Assembly (NCBI GenBank): GCA_963664465.2
Contig: CAXXSU010000002.1
Span: 558,001-622,000, forward strand
Length of the DNA: 64,000 bases
DNA from: CAVOAK01 sp963664465
GTDB lineage: Bacteria; Pseudomonadota; Alphaproteobacteria; UBA8366; CAVOAK01
Reading direction: 5' to 3'
Both the position numbers and the translations under genes were made by a program. Positions 26,337-38,572 of this stretch are shown here, in pieces; position 1 is the first letter of the stretch; every line of letters begins with the position of its first letter. The notes below the pieces were generated by a model. The model had not been told where the DNA came from. It was given only the letters and a program-made list of their open reading frames with translations, and made no database searches.

Positions 26337-26840
26337 TTGACGGATCACACGAACCGCATCGAAGAGCTGGTTGCTCCCGCCCTTGAGGGGATGGGATTGG
26401 CGCTGGTTAGGATCCGAATCACGGGGACCCGGAGCCCAACCCTGCAAATTATGATCGAGCGGGAAGATGACAAGGCGGTCACCGTTGAGGATTGCGCGCA
26501 GGCGAGCCGAACAATTTCAGTGCTTTTGGATGCCGATGATCCGCTCACTGGGTCTTATACACTTGAAGTAAGTTCGCCCGGAGTCGACCGCCCGCTCGTT
26601 CGCCCGCGTGATTTTGAGCGGTTTGCCGGGTATGAGGCAAACGTCGAGCTGCGGACACCGGTATCGGGGCGCAAGCGGTTCCGCGGTCGTTTGTTGGGCA
26701 TTGTCGACGATGTCGTTCACCTGTCGACGGAAGCTGGTGAGGCCGAGTTGCCGATTGCAGAGATTGACAAGGCGAAACTGATCTTGACGGACGATCTGCT
26801 CGCGGCAGTTGAAGCGGAGATGATCGAACATGAAGGATAG
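26337..26840 (+). CDS. rimP: Ribosome maturation factor RimP
   Basis: At 167 residues this matches RimP, a cytosolic factor for 30S subunit assembly. Recognisable parts are the N-terminal APALEGMGLALVRIRITG region, then YTLEVSSPGVDRPLVRPRDF, the most conserved block, and a C-terminal Sm-like domain with FRGRLLGIVDD. The start is TTG at 26337 with AGGA seven bases upstream. It opens the conserved rimP-nusA-infB-rbfA-truB-rpsO-pnp cluster. Confidence 0.94.
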   Translation: MTDHTNRIEELVAPALEGMGLALVRIRITGTRSPTLQIMIEREDDKAVTVEDCAQASRTISVLLDADDPLTGSYTLEVSSPGVDRPLVRPRDFERFAGYEANVELRTPVSGRKRFRGRLLGIVDDVVHLSTEAGEAELPIAEIDKAKLILTDDLLAAVEAEMIEHEG

Positions 26841-26850
26841 GCGATAGACG

Positions 26851-29140
26851 ATGGAAACGGTAATTCAGTCGCGACCAGAAATGCTGCAGGTGGCGGATAC
26901 GGTCGCCCGTGAAAAGGGTATTGAGCGAGACCAGGTTCTCGAGGCGATGGAACAAGCCATCCAAAAGGCCGGCCGCTCAAAATACGGCCATGAGCATGAT
27001 ATTCGTGCCGATATCGACCGTACGACGGGCGAGATACAACTTGCGCGCTATCTCGAGGTTGTCGAGGAGGTCGAGAACGATGCGACGCAATTCACATTGA
27101 CTGAAGCGCAGCGCATGAAGCCGGATGCGGAAATTGGCGAGTTTATTGTTGATCCGTTGCCGCCGATCGACTTCGGCCGGATCGCTGCCCAAACCGCCAA
27201 GCAAGTGATCGTTCAGAAGGTTCGCGAAGCGGAACGCGAACGCCAATTCGAGGAATACAAAGACCGGGTTGGCGAGATCGTCAATGGGATCGTCAAGCGT
27301 GTTGAATTTGGCAACGTCACCGTCGATCTTGGCCGTGCCGAGGCGGTATTGCGGCGAGACGAATTACTGCCACGCGAAAGTTTTCGGCGCGGCGAGCGAT
27401 GTCGTGCCTATATCTATGACGTTCGGGAGGAGCCCCGTGGTCCGCAGATCTTTCTTTCGCGCACCCATCCCCGATATCTTGCGAAGCTTTTTGCCCAGGA
27501 AGTTCCAGAGATCTATGACAGTATTATCGAGATCAAGGCAGTTGCGCGCGATCCCGGGAGCCGTGCCAAGATCGGCGTTGTCTCAAACGATTCCAGCATT
27601 GATCCTGTGGGTGCCTGCGTTGGCATGCGCGGTAGCCGTGTCCAAGCCGTAGTCGCGGAATTGCAGGGTGAGAAGATCGACATCATCCCCTGGTCGCCTG
27701 ATACCGCGACCTTTGTCGTGAACGCATTGGCCCCGGCAGAAGTCACAAAGGTCGTGCTCGATGAAGACGCCGGCAAGATCGAAGTTGTGGTCCCCGACGA
27801 GCAACTATCCTTAGCGATTGGCCGTCGTGGGCAGAATGTAAGATTGGCGTCCATGCTCAGCGGTTGGGACATCGACATCATGACCGAGGAGCAGGAATCC
27901 GAGCGACGGCAGACTGAATTCAGATCGCGGAGCCAAATGTTCGTGGAGTCGCTCGACGTCGATGATGTGATCGCACATCTATTGGTGACGGAAGGATTTA
28001 CCAGCGTCGAAGAAGTCGCCTACGTGCCCGAAGAGGACCTGTTGGCAATCGAGGGTTTCGATGAGGGTTTGGCGGAGGAGTTGAGAGCTAGGGCCAACAC
28101 GTATTTGGAAGCGGAGAATGAACGCCTGAGCAAACGGCGTCAGGAGCTGGGCGTAGATGACGCGCTAGCGGAACTGTCCGGCATCACGCCGGTCATGTTG
28201 GTTACGCTTGGCGAGGGCGGGATTAAGACATTGGAGAATTTTGCAGACTTGGCCTCCGACGAGTTGGTCGATCCGGAGGAAGGTTTTCTTCGCGACTACG
28301 GCTTGACGAGCGAGGAAGCGAATGAATTCATCATGAACGCCCGCGTTGCCGCGGGCTGGTTTACGGTCGAAGAGCTTGCGGCTGCACGGGAGGCCGAGGA
28401 GGCCGAGGAGGCTGCGCGCTTGGCGGAAGAAGAGTCGGCGGAACTCGCGCCTAGCGAAGAGGTCGAGTCGCTTATGGGTCGGGCCATGCTGTTACGTGAG
28501 CGCCATGACGCGCGTCTCGGTGGCGATCCGGGTTGCGGCCCCGTTCGGCGTTGCATCGTAACAGGAGCGACACAGCCGGTTGGCGACCTTGTACGTTTTG
28601 TTGTTGGCCCAGAATATCGGATTGTTCCCGATATTTGCGCAGTGTTGCCAGGGCGCGGAATGTGGTTGAGCGCCGATCGGAATAGCGTTAAGACGGCGCG
28701 TCACCGACAGCTTTTCAGCCGGGCAGCGCGACGGTCGGTAAACGTTGGCGAGGACCTTGCCGATCTGGTCGAAATACTGCTGGCAAAACGCTGTATGGAG
28801 CTGCTCGGCTTGGCGCGTCGGGGAGGCCAGTCGATTTGCGGCTTTGTAAAAGTGCGCCACTGGCTCGTAGAAGGTAACATCGGCAGCTTAGTGATCGCTG
28901 CGGACGCCGCAGCAGGTGAGCGTGACAAGCTAGCATCCATACCGACGGATGCGCCTGTAATCAGATCGCTGATGGCTGATGAGATCGGCCAGGCGTTCGG
29001 CCGGGAACATGCTGTGTTCGCGGCCCTAAAGGCGGGTGGTCTCGCCCGCAAGTTCGTTGCAGAGGCGATGCGATTGAATGGCTTTCGTGGGACTGTAGTC
29101 TCGGAGCGAGAGTCGTGCAGGGTCCAAAATGAGGTGGACG

Positions 29141-29148
<8 letters not shown>
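26851..29148 (+). CDS. nusA: NusA fused to YlxR (DUF448) and L7Ae-like RNA-binding domains
   Basis: One open frame of 765 residues joins two usually separate proteins. Residues 1 to about 545 are NusA: polymerase-binding N-terminal domain, S1 (about 135-200), two KH domains (about 230-345; DPVGACVGMRGSRVQAVV and AIGRRGQNVRLAS), two acidic-repeat HhH modules (about 365-510) and an Ala/Glu-rich linker. From about residue 561 follows YlxR (GPVRRCIVTGATQPVGDLVR and GRGMWLSADR). From about 646 comes an L7Ae-like region (CMELLGLARRGGQSICGF). NusA governs pausing, termination and antitermination. In related bacteria the second part is a separate gene; Met542 and Met546 (bases 28474 and 28486) could allow internal initiation. 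The stop overlaps infB by eight bases. Confidence 0.92.
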
Positions 29149-31657
<2,509 letters not shown>

Positions 31658-31738
31658 CTTCCGCCGCGCCAGTTGAATGCTGCCGGAGACGGCATGTAAA
31701 CAGTACTCGGTGTGGCCGGGTCGGACGTTAACACCGCT

Positions 31739-32140
31739 ATGAAGAAAAATAGGCAACCAACCCAGCGCCAGCTTCGGGTCGGCGAAGAGATGCGGCATGC
31801 GTTGGTCGCTGTTCTCGAACGCAACGAGCTACGCGATCCGATACTGCGCGACCGGGCGATCACCGTATCCGAAGTTCGCATGGGGCGAGACCTTCGCAGT
31901 TCCATCGTTTTCATTGCGCCGCTCGGCGGTGGCGATGCAGAAGCGATTGTCGCGGCGTTGGAGCGCGCCTCGAGCTTTCTGCGAAGTGCTATCGCCAAGA
32001 CCGTTCGTCTGCGCTACATGCCATCACTCAGGTTCGAGTACGATCATTCGTTCGACCAGGCCGATCGAATTGATGCGCTGCTAAGGCGACCTTTGATCGC
32101 GCGCGATTTGATGTCAGAGGGAGACGAAGGTGGGGCGTAA
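31739..32140 (+). CDS. rbfA: Ribosome-binding factor A
   Basis: A KH-fold protein for 30S maturation and cold adaptation. The frame is open from a GTG at 31712, but the ATG at 31739 fits the family start (MKKNRQPTQRQLRVGEEMRH), giving 133 residues. Conserved blocks are TVSEVRMGRDLRSSIVFIAP and LRYMPSLRFEYDHSF, the latter being the family hallmark. It overlaps truB by 11 bases. Confidence 0.93.
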   Translation: MKKNRQPTQRQLRVGEEMRHALVAVLERNELRDPILRDRAITVSEVRMGRDLRSSIVFIAPLGGGDAEAIVAALERASSFLRSAIAKTVRLRYMPSLRFEYDHSFDQADRIDALLRRPLIARDLMSEGDEGGA

Positions 32141-33056
32141 GCGCAAGGGTGAGCCCATAAATTGCTGGGTGATCATTGATAAACCATCTGGCATGACCTC
32201 GACCGCTGTGGTCAACGCCGTCAAGCGTCTCACCGGCGCAGCGAAGGCAGGCCATGCGGGAACACTGGATCCTTTGGCGACCGGTGTTTTGCCCATCGCC
32301 ATGGGCGAGGCAACCAAGACTGTTTCCTACGTCGTCAATGGTACCAAACGCTATCGCTTCACATTGTGCTGGGGCACATCGACGGAAACAGACGATGCGG
32401 ATGGCTCGGCTATCGACACAAGCAGCATGCGTCCCGACCGAGTGGCTATCGAAGCTGTGCTTCCGAGATTTACCGGCGAAATCGATCAGGTGCCACCCAA
32501 ATATTCCGCCGTAAAAGTCGACGGCCGCCGCGCCTATGCTCTCGCGCGGGCGGACAAGGATGTGAAACTGGCGCCTCGAACAGTAAAAATTTTCGCAATT
32601 AGGCTGATGGACATGCCTGACGTGGATCACGCCGAGTTTGAGGTCGAATGTGGGAAAGGCGCCTATATGCGATCGCTTGCCCGCGATATCGCCACGGCCT
32701 TGGGGACGGTCGGCCATCTATCAAAGTTGCGGCGGACCGCCGTCGGTTCGTTCTCCGAAGAAAATGCTATTTCGCTGGACGAACTATCGGCAATCCGGCA
32801 GAGTGCCGGTGATTCGCAGCATTTGCTGCCGGTCGAGACCGCGCTGGACGACATCCCGGCACTGGCCCTGACCGAAATTGAGGCAAGCCGCCTGCGCAAT
32901 GGCCAAGCGGTTTCTCTTCTGCGCAAGGTCGATTTGGAACGTATCGCCGGCCTAAGGGAAGGCGAAACGGTTTTAGCGATGTCTGAAGAGCGACCTGTCG
33001 CGTTGACGCGCTATCACGCAGGTGAAATTCGCCCGGTTCGAGTCCTGAATATTTGA
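32130..33056 (+). CDS. truB: tRNA pseudouridine-55 synthase TruB
   Basis: The 308-residue enzyme has the catalytic Asp47 in GHAGTLDPLATGVLPIAMG. Other family blocks are KRYRFTLCWGTSTETDDADG and QVPPKYSAVKVDGRRAY. It converts U55 of the tRNA T-loop to pseudouridine. The start is GTG at 32130 with GGGAG about six bases upstream. It lies 16 bases before rpsO. Confidence 0.95.
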   Translation: MGRKRKGEPINCWVIIDKPSGMTSTAVVNAVKRLTGAAKAGHAGTLDPLATGVLPIAMGEATKTVSYVVNGTKRYRFTLCWGTSTETDDADGSAIDTSSMRPDRVAIEAVLPRFTGEIDQVPPKYSAVKVDGRRAYALARADKDVKLAPRTVKIFAIRLMDMPDVDHAEFEVECGKGAYMRSLARDIATALGTVGHLSKLRRTAVGSFSEENAISLDELSAIRQSAGDSQHLLPVETALDDIPALALTEIEASRLRNGQAVSLLRKVDLERIAGLREGETVLAMSEERPVALTRYHAGEIRPVRVLNI

Positions 33057-33072
33057 TGTCGAGAGATGGTAA

Positions 33073-33342
33073 ATGTCGATAACAGCTGAACGAAAACAGG
33101 AAGTCATTAGCGAGAATGCAACGAAGGAGGGCGACACTGGCTCGCCCGAGGTGCAGGTCGCGATATTGACTGAACGTATCCTAAATCTCACTGAACATAT
33201 GCAGACCCATAAGAAGGACTTCCATTCAAGAAGGGGTCTTTTGGTTATGGTGGGCCAGCGGCGTAGGCTGCTGGACTACCTTAAGCGTAAGTCACCGGGG
33301 CGATACGAATCGATTATCAAAAATTTGGGATTGCGCCGCTAG
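33073..33342 (+). CDS. rpsO: Ribosomal protein S15
   Basis: This is an 89-residue, complete S15. It shows GDTGSPEVQVAILTERI and later KRKSPGRYESIIKNLGLRR, the standard S15 ends. It binds 16S rRNA helix 22 and in other bacteria represses its own mRNA. It lies between truB and pnp, the conserved context. Confidence 0.97.
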   Translation: MSITAERKQEVISENATKEGDTGSPEVQVAILTERILNLTEHMQTHKKDFHSRRGLLVMVGQRRRLLDYLKRKSPGRYESIIKNLGLRR

Positions 33343-33365
33343 TGCGGAAGGTACGTTCGGTGAAA

Positions 33366-33384
33366 TTGCGGTTGGATCCCGCAA
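33366..33384 (+). promoter_or_regulatory. Small hairpin in the rpsO-pnp spacer
   Basis: TTGCGG (33366-33371) and CCGCAA (33379-33384) form a six-base-pair stem with a seven-base loop. No T-run follows, so it is not a good terminator. pnp leaders in other bacteria carry stem-loops cleaved by RNase III for autoregulation; this one is shorter, and such a role is only a suggestion. Confidence 0.3.
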
Positions 33385-33522
33385 CCCCGGCGACGGGAAT
33401 TGGAACCAAATTCAGAATGCTGCAAAGTTGAACGGCGGTCGCATTGCGACTGCATGCACGCACGCTATGCGCGCGGACGCAATCCGGCGTCGGCGATAAG
33501 AAGGAATATGAAGGATTAACGT

Positions 33523-35712
33523 ATGTTTGATGTAACGAAGAAGGAAATCACCTGGGGCGGTCGCACGTTGACGTTCGAGTCCGGCCGCCTCGCACGGCAA
33601 GCGGATGGTGCGGTACTCGTCAGCTATGGCGGAACGCAGGTTTTGTGTACTGCAGTAGCAATGAAGAAGCCGAGGGAAGGCATCGATTTTTTCCCATTGA
33701 CCGTTAACTATCAGGAAAAGACTTTTGCCGCCGGTAAAATTCCCGGCGGGTTCTTCAAGCGTGAGGGTCGGCCGACTGAAAAAGAAACACTCGTGTCGCG
33801 TCTGATCGATCGGCCGATTCGACCATTGTTTCCCTCGGGTTTCAGAAACGAAACGCAGGTTATCTGCACAGTTCTGGCGCACGACCTCGAAAATGATCCG
33901 GATATCATTGCGATGATCGGCACCTCAGCGGCGCTCACAATATCCGGAATCCCGTTTCTTGGCCCGATTGGCGCCGCTCGCGTTGGTCTAATCGATGGCG
34001 AGTACGTTCTATGCCCGCAGCTCGACCGGCTCGGCACTTCCACTCTTGATCTTGTGGTTGCTGGGACGGCGGAAGGCGTGTTGATGGTCGAATCTGAAGC
34101 AAAAGAGCTCGACGAAGCGGTGATGCTCGATGCTGTCACGTTTGGACACAAGGCATGTCAGCAGTTGATCGATGCAATTATCGAATTCGCAGAAGCATGT
34201 GCCAAGGAGCCCTGGGAACTTCCTGAACCGCCAGAGGCACTGGAGACCACCAAGGCGCGGATTGTGGAATTGGCTGAAGAGCCTCTTCGCAAGGCCTACG
34301 GGGAATCCGTCAAGCAGGCGCGTGTTGAGGCAATCTCCGCGGTAAAGGCTGATGTTTTCGAGAAGTTGGCGACGGAGGATTTCGATCAGGCTCTGGGCGC
34401 AGCTATGTTCAAGGATTTGGAGAAAAACCTTGTACGCGGCAACATACTGGCGACTGGACAACGCATCGACGGACGCGACACGAAGACCGTGCGACCCATC
34501 GACTGCGAGGTCGGAATTCTGCCACGCGCCCACGGGTCGGCATTGTTTACGCGCGGTGAGACTCAGGCGCTCGTAGTGACGACGCTTGGTACCGGTCAAG
34601 ACGAACAGATCATGGATGCGCTCGACGGCGAATATCGCGAGAGATTTATGTTGCACTATAACTTCCCGCCATACTCCGTCGGTGAAGCATCATTCTTGAG
34701 GGGACCTGGTCGCCGAGAGATCGGTCACGGAAAGCTCGCGTGGCGGGCGATACATCCGCTGCTACCCAGCAAGGAAGACTTTCCCTATACGATCCGGGTG
34801 GTCTCCGAGATCACCGAATCCAACGGTTCATCGTCAATGGCAACAGTGTGCGGGTCTTCGCTGTCGATGATGGATGGCGGTGTCCCGTTGCCGTGTCCGG
34901 TCGCCGGCATAGCAATGGGGCTCATCAAAGAGGACGACGCCTTCGCAGTATTGTCGGACATTCTCGGCGACGAAGACCATCTCGGCGATATGGATTTTAA
35001 AGTCGCCGGCACGCGGGACGGCATTACTTCGCTGCAGATGGACATCAAGATCACGTCTATCACCGAGGAAATAATGCGGACCGCGCTCGCCCAGGCGAAG
35101 GATGGGCGGCTGCATATTCTGGATGAGATGGATCGGGCGATTTCCGGTGCACGCGAGCAGGTTTCGGCCAATGCGCCGCGCATTACGACCATCACCGTGC
35201 CGCGTGACAAGATCCGCGAGGTAATCGGAGCTGGCGGTAAGGTGATCCGCGAGATCTGCGAGGTAACAGGCGCAAAGATCGACATCGAGGACGATGGCAC
35301 CGTGCAGGTTGCTGCGGTTGATCAGACGGCGGGCGATCGCGCAGTGGAATGGATCCGCTCAATTGTCGCCGAACCCGAGGTCGGCACGATCTACACAGGA
35401 AAGGTCGTCAAAGTCGTCGATTTCGGTGCCTTCGTAAACTTCCTCGGCAGTCGCGATGGCCTGGTCCATATATCGGAACTGGCCCCGGAACGCGTGGGAA
35501 CCGTTGCCGATGTCGTCCAGCTTGGCGACGAGGTTAAAGTCAAGGTTCTCGACTTCGATGACCGCGGCAAGGTGCGGCTGTCGATGCGTTTGGTGAACCA
35601 GGAGACCGGTGAGGATCTCGGCGATGCTCCCCGCGATGGCGGGGGTCGCAGTGGCGGCCGGCGCGGTGGGTCCGACCAGGGTCGTCGTCGGCAGGGTAAC
35701 GCGGCCGACTAG
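33523..35712 (+). CDS. pnp: Polyribonucleotide nucleotidyltransferase (PNPase)
   Basis: The 729-residue enzyme contains two RNase PH domains (about residues 10-220 and 320-545), a linking helical segment, a KH domain (about 555-612, with DKIREVIGAGGKVIREI) and an S1 domain (about 622-690, with GKVVKVVDFGAFVNFL). A Gly/Arg-rich tail follows. It degrades RNA 3' to 5' phosphorolytically and may join a degradosome. The start is ATG at 33523. It is convergent with the fabI gene. Confidence 0.97.
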   Translation: MFDVTKKEITWGGRTLTFESGRLARQADGAVLVSYGGTQVLCTAVAMKKPREGIDFFPLTVNYQEKTFAAGKIPGGFFKREGRPTEKETLVSRLIDRPIRPLFPSGFRNETQVICTVLAHDLENDPDIIAMIGTSAALTISGIPFLGPIGAARVGLIDGEYVLCPQLDRLGTSTLDLVVAGTAEGVLMVESEAKELDEAVMLDAVTFGHKACQQLIDAIIEFAEACAKEPWELPEPPEALETTKARIVELAEEPLRKAYGESVKQARVEAISAVKADVFEKLATEDFDQALGAAMFKDLEKNLVRGNILATGQRIDGRDTKTVRPIDCEVGILPRAHGSALFTRGETQALVVTTLGTGQDEQIMDALDGEYRERFMLHYNFPPYSVGEASFLRGPGRREIGHGKLAWRAIHPLLPSKEDFPYTIRVVSEITESNGSSSMATVCGSSLSMMDGGVPLPCPVAGIAMGLIKEDDAFAVLSDILGDEDHLGDMDFKVAGTRDGITSLQMDIKITSITEEIMRTALAQAKDGRLHILDEMDRAISGAREQVSANAPRITTITVPRDKIREVIGAGGKVIREICEVTGAKIDIEDDGTVQVAAVDQTAGDRAVEWIRSIVAEPEVGTIYTGKVVKVVDFGAFVNFLGSRDGLVHISELAPERVGTVADVVQLGDEVKVKVLDFDDRGKVRLSMRLVNQETGEDLGDAPRDGGGRSGGRRGGSDQGRRRQGNAAD

Positions 35713-35801
35713 TCGCGAATTCGGCGCGGATGCCGCCGCGGATATCGGGTGCTTCGCGCTGTAGCTTTGGTTCTGACCGAGGGTCCGTTTTGGCCGGGGG
35801 G

Positions 35802-36626
35802 CTATTCAGACGAGCCCTCGGCCGCCATGCCGATGATGTTGTAGCCGCTATCGACGAATAGAATCTCTCCCGTCACACCACTTGAGAGCGAGCTGAACAG
35901 GTAAAGCGCGGCGCCACCAATGTCGTCGAGCGTCGTGCTTCGTTTCAGAGGTGCGTTGGCACGGTGCCACTTGTGAACAAAGCGGGCGCTGCCGACGGCG
36001 GAGCCGGCAAGTGTGCGCATCGGGCCCGCAGATATAGCATTGACGCGGATTTGCCGCGGGCCTAGATCGACCGCAAGGTAGCGGACACTTGCCTCAAGCG
36101 CGGCCTTGGCAACCCCCATGACATTGTAATTCGGCATCACTCGTTCAGAGCCGGCGTAGGTTAGGGTCAAAAGAGACCCGCCATCGGGCATCATAGGCGC
36201 GATGCGCTGCGCAAGCGCCGTGAACGAATAGCACGAGATATCCAACGTATTTGCAAAGTTCTCGCGCGAGGTATCTAGATAGCGGCCCTTCAGCTCATCG
36301 CGGTCTGAATAGGCGATGGCGTGGAGGGCGAAATCGATGTTTCCCCACGCATCACTCAAGGTGTTCGCAACGGCGTCGAGTTCGGATGCGTGTTCTACGT
36401 TGCAAGGTAGAACAATGTTTGCGCCTATCGACTCTGCAAGTGGTTCCAATCGCTTACGGAGTGCATCGCCCTGATATGTGAATGCGAGCTCGGCGCCGTT
36501 CCCAGCCAGCGTTCGGGCAATCCCCCAGGCGATAGAGTGATCGTTTGCGACCCCCATAATAAGGCCGCGTTTCCCGGCCATGAGCGCGCCGGTCTGCCTC
36601 ATGGTTTCCTGTTGCGGGCTGTCCAT
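35802..36626 (-). CDS. fabI: Enoyl-[acyl-carrier-protein] reductase (NADH)
   Basis: This short-chain dehydrogenase-fold protein has KRGLIMGVANDHSIAWGIA, the FabI-type cofactor motif. The active site is Tyr157, Tyr167 and Lys174, with YNVMGVAK around the last two. It reduces trans-2-enoyl-ACP in the last step of fatty-acid elongation. The open frame gives 274 residues; starting at Met16 would give 259, closer to the family length, and cannot be excluded. It follows fabB after 56 bases and is part of a fabA-fabB-fabI set. Confidence 0.95.
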   Translation of the reverse strand: MDSPQQETMRQTGALMAGKRGLIMGVANDHSIAWGIARTLAGNGAELAFTYQGDALRKRLEPLAESIGANIVLPCNVEHASELDAVANTLSDAWGNIDFALHAIAYSDRDELKGRYLDTSRENFANTLDISCYSFTALAQRIAPMMPDGGSLLTLTYAGSERVMPNYNVMGVAKAALEASVRYLAVDLGPRQIRVNAISAGPMRTLAGSAVGSARFVHKWHRANAPLKRSTTLDDIGGAALYLFSSLSSGVTGEILFVDSGYNIIGMAAEGSSE

Positions 36627-36682
36627 ACCCTGCTCTCCGGGGTCAATGGCGCGTTTATGTCGCCACTTTATCAGACGCGGGA

Positions 36683-37915
36683 TTAGCCCTCGTAACGCCT
36701 GAAGACCAATGTCGCGTTTGTGCCGCCAAATCCGAAACTGTTCGAGATAAGACAGTCGATCACAACGTCATCTTGCCGCTCGAGCAGGATGGGCATGCCC
36801 TCTGCATCCGGATCAAGTTCGTCAATATTAGCGGATGCGGCGATAAAATTGTGCTCCATCATCAGCAATGAATAGACCGACTCATGAACACCGGTCGCGC
36901 CCAGCGAGTGGCCTGTCAGCGATTTGGTTGAATTCATTGGCGGAATCGATTTACCGAAAACTTCGCGTATGGCTTCGAGCTCCTTAACATCGCCGATCGG
37001 CGTGCTCGTACCGTGTGTATTGATGTATCCGACCGGTGAATTTAGGCCGGCAAGGGCCTGGCGCATGCATCGAACAGCCCCTTCACCTGAAGGCTGTACC
37101 ATGTCAAATCCATCTGAGGTCGCGCCGTAACCTGCTAGTTCGCCGTAGATTTTCGCGCCCCGCGCCCTGGCGTGTTCCAGTTCCTCCATCACAAGCACGC
37201 CACCGCCACCAGAAATTACGAATCCGTCACGGTCCTTGTCGAAGGCGCGGCTCGCCACTTCGGGCGTTGCGTTGAATTTGGATGATAGCGCCGGCATGGC
37301 GTCGAACAGGAGTGTCATCGACCAATGCAGTTCTTCGCCGCCGCCGGCAAAGACGATGTCCTGCTTCCCCCACTGTATAAGTTCGGCGGCATTGCCGATG
37401 CAATGCGCGCTGGTCGAGCAAGCGGAGCTGATCGAGTAGTTGACACCTTTGATCTTGAATGGCGTCGCTAAGGTGGCAGAGTTGGTGCTCGACATCGTTC
37501 GGGGCACCATAAATGGGCCGACGCGCTTGGCATCTTTCTCGCGCAGCGTGTCGGTTGCCAGCAGAAGATTCCTTGTCGAGGGCCCACCGGACCCCATAAT
37601 GATGCCGGTTCGTTCGTTCGATATCTCTTCGGCAGTCAGTCCGGCGTCTGCGATCGCCTCTTCCATGGCAACATAGTTATAAGCAGCGCCATCACCCATA
37701 AAACGGAGCTGCTTGCGGTCGACTGCCTCGCTTAGGTCGAGATTGACCGCACCGTGCACATGGCTGCGCAGTCCAAGTTCGCAATATTCTTCACAGAATT
37801 CGATGCCCGACTTTCCCTCCCTCAGGGAGGTCAAGACTTCTTCCTTATTGTTTCCAATGCTGGAAACAATGCCCATGCCGGTCACCACGACACGTCGCAT
37901 CGAGCGCTCCGTCAA
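36683..37915 (-). CDS. fabB: 3-oxoacyl-[acyl-carrier-protein] synthase I
   Basis: The 410-residue condensing enzyme has nucleophile Cys166 in SISSACSTSAHCIG and the two catalytic histidines in NTHGTSTPIGD and SLTGHSLGATGVHE. Sequence and coupling to fabA identify it as FabB, which elongates cis-3-decenoyl-ACP in unsaturated fatty-acid synthesis. It overlaps fabA by four bases, so the two are translationally coupled. The start is ATG at 37915. Confidence 0.95.
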   Translation of the reverse strand: MTERSMRRVVVTGMGIVSSIGNNKEEVLTSLREGKSGIEFCEEYCELGLRSHVHGAVNLDLSEAVDRKQLRFMGDGAAYNYVAMEEAIADAGLTAEEISNERTGIIMGSGGPSTRNLLLATDTLREKDAKRVGPFMVPRTMSSTNSATLATPFKIKGVNYSISSACSTSAHCIGNAAELIQWGKQDIVFAGGGEELHWSMTLLFDAMPALSSKFNATPEVASRAFDKDRDGFVISGGGGVLVMEELEHARARGAKIYGELAGYGATSDGFDMVQPSGEGAVRCMRQALAGLNSPVGYINTHGTSTPIGDVKELEAIREVFGKSIPPMNSTKSLTGHSLGATGVHESVYSLLMMEHNFIAASANIDELDPDAEGMPILLERQDDVVIDCLISNSFGFGGTNATLVFRRYEG

Positions 37916-38436
37916 GTGCTTTCAGGCTGAGTGAACAGTCCGACCCGAATGTCTTTGGCCTCATAGATCGGATTGCCGTCGACCTTCAAGATGCCATCGG
38001 CGATGCCCATCACCAACCTGCGCATTATGACGCGCTTAATTGTAATGTAGTAGGTCAGTTTCTTTGCCGACTCGAGTACTTGTCCGTTGAATTTGACCTC
38101 TCCGACGCTGATTGCTCGGCCGCTTCCCAAACCGCCCAGCCAGCCCAGGAAGAAGCCAACGAGCTGCCACATCGCATCGAGTCCGAGGCACCCTGGCATG
38201 ACCGGGTCGTTCTCAAAGTGGCATTTGAAGAACCACAGGTCGGGCTTAATATCGAGTTCCGCCTCGATCTCACCCTTTCCATGCGCACCGCCATCTTCAT
38301 TTATCTTCGTGATTCGGTCGAGCATAAGCATTGGCGGCAATGGAAGCTGTGCATTTCCGCGACCGAAAAGCAGGCCGTGCGCGCAGTCCAGCAGGTCCTG
38401 ATAGCAATAGTCACTTTTTCGATTAGACACGTCCAT
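37912..38436 (-). CDS. fabA: 3-hydroxydecanoyl-[acyl-carrier-protein] dehydratase/isomerase
   Basis: FabA makes the double bond for unsaturated fatty acids. The hot-dog-fold sequence has QLPLPPMLMLDRITKI and the active-site His in FFKCHFENDPVMPGCLGLD, which also supplies the paired Asp. The frame is open to 38508, but the Met at 38436 (MDVSNRKSDYCYQDLL) gives 174 residues, close to the family length. A Met at 38478 is the alternative; neither has an ideal ribosome site. It heads the fabA-fabB-fabI operon downstream of gyrB. Confidence 0.94.
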   Translation of the reverse strand: MDVSNRKSDYCYQDLLDCAHGLLFGRGNAQLPLPPMLMLDRITKINEDGGAHGKGEIEAELDIKPDLWFFKCHFENDPVMPGCLGLDAMWQLVGFFLGWLGGLGSGRAISVGEVKFNGQVLESAKKLTYYITIKRVIMRRLVMGIADGILKVDGNPIYEAKDIRVGLFTQPEST

Positions 38437-38572
38437 ATCCTGAATTAGGGGTCTCCCTTCACCTATATTAGATACCATTATCGCACCATGTCTCAGAACA
38501 CAATGCAATCGGCCGGGCTACAAATCCCGCAGCGAGACCATGTCGACTCGCGAGCGGCGGCCGTTGGCAGCG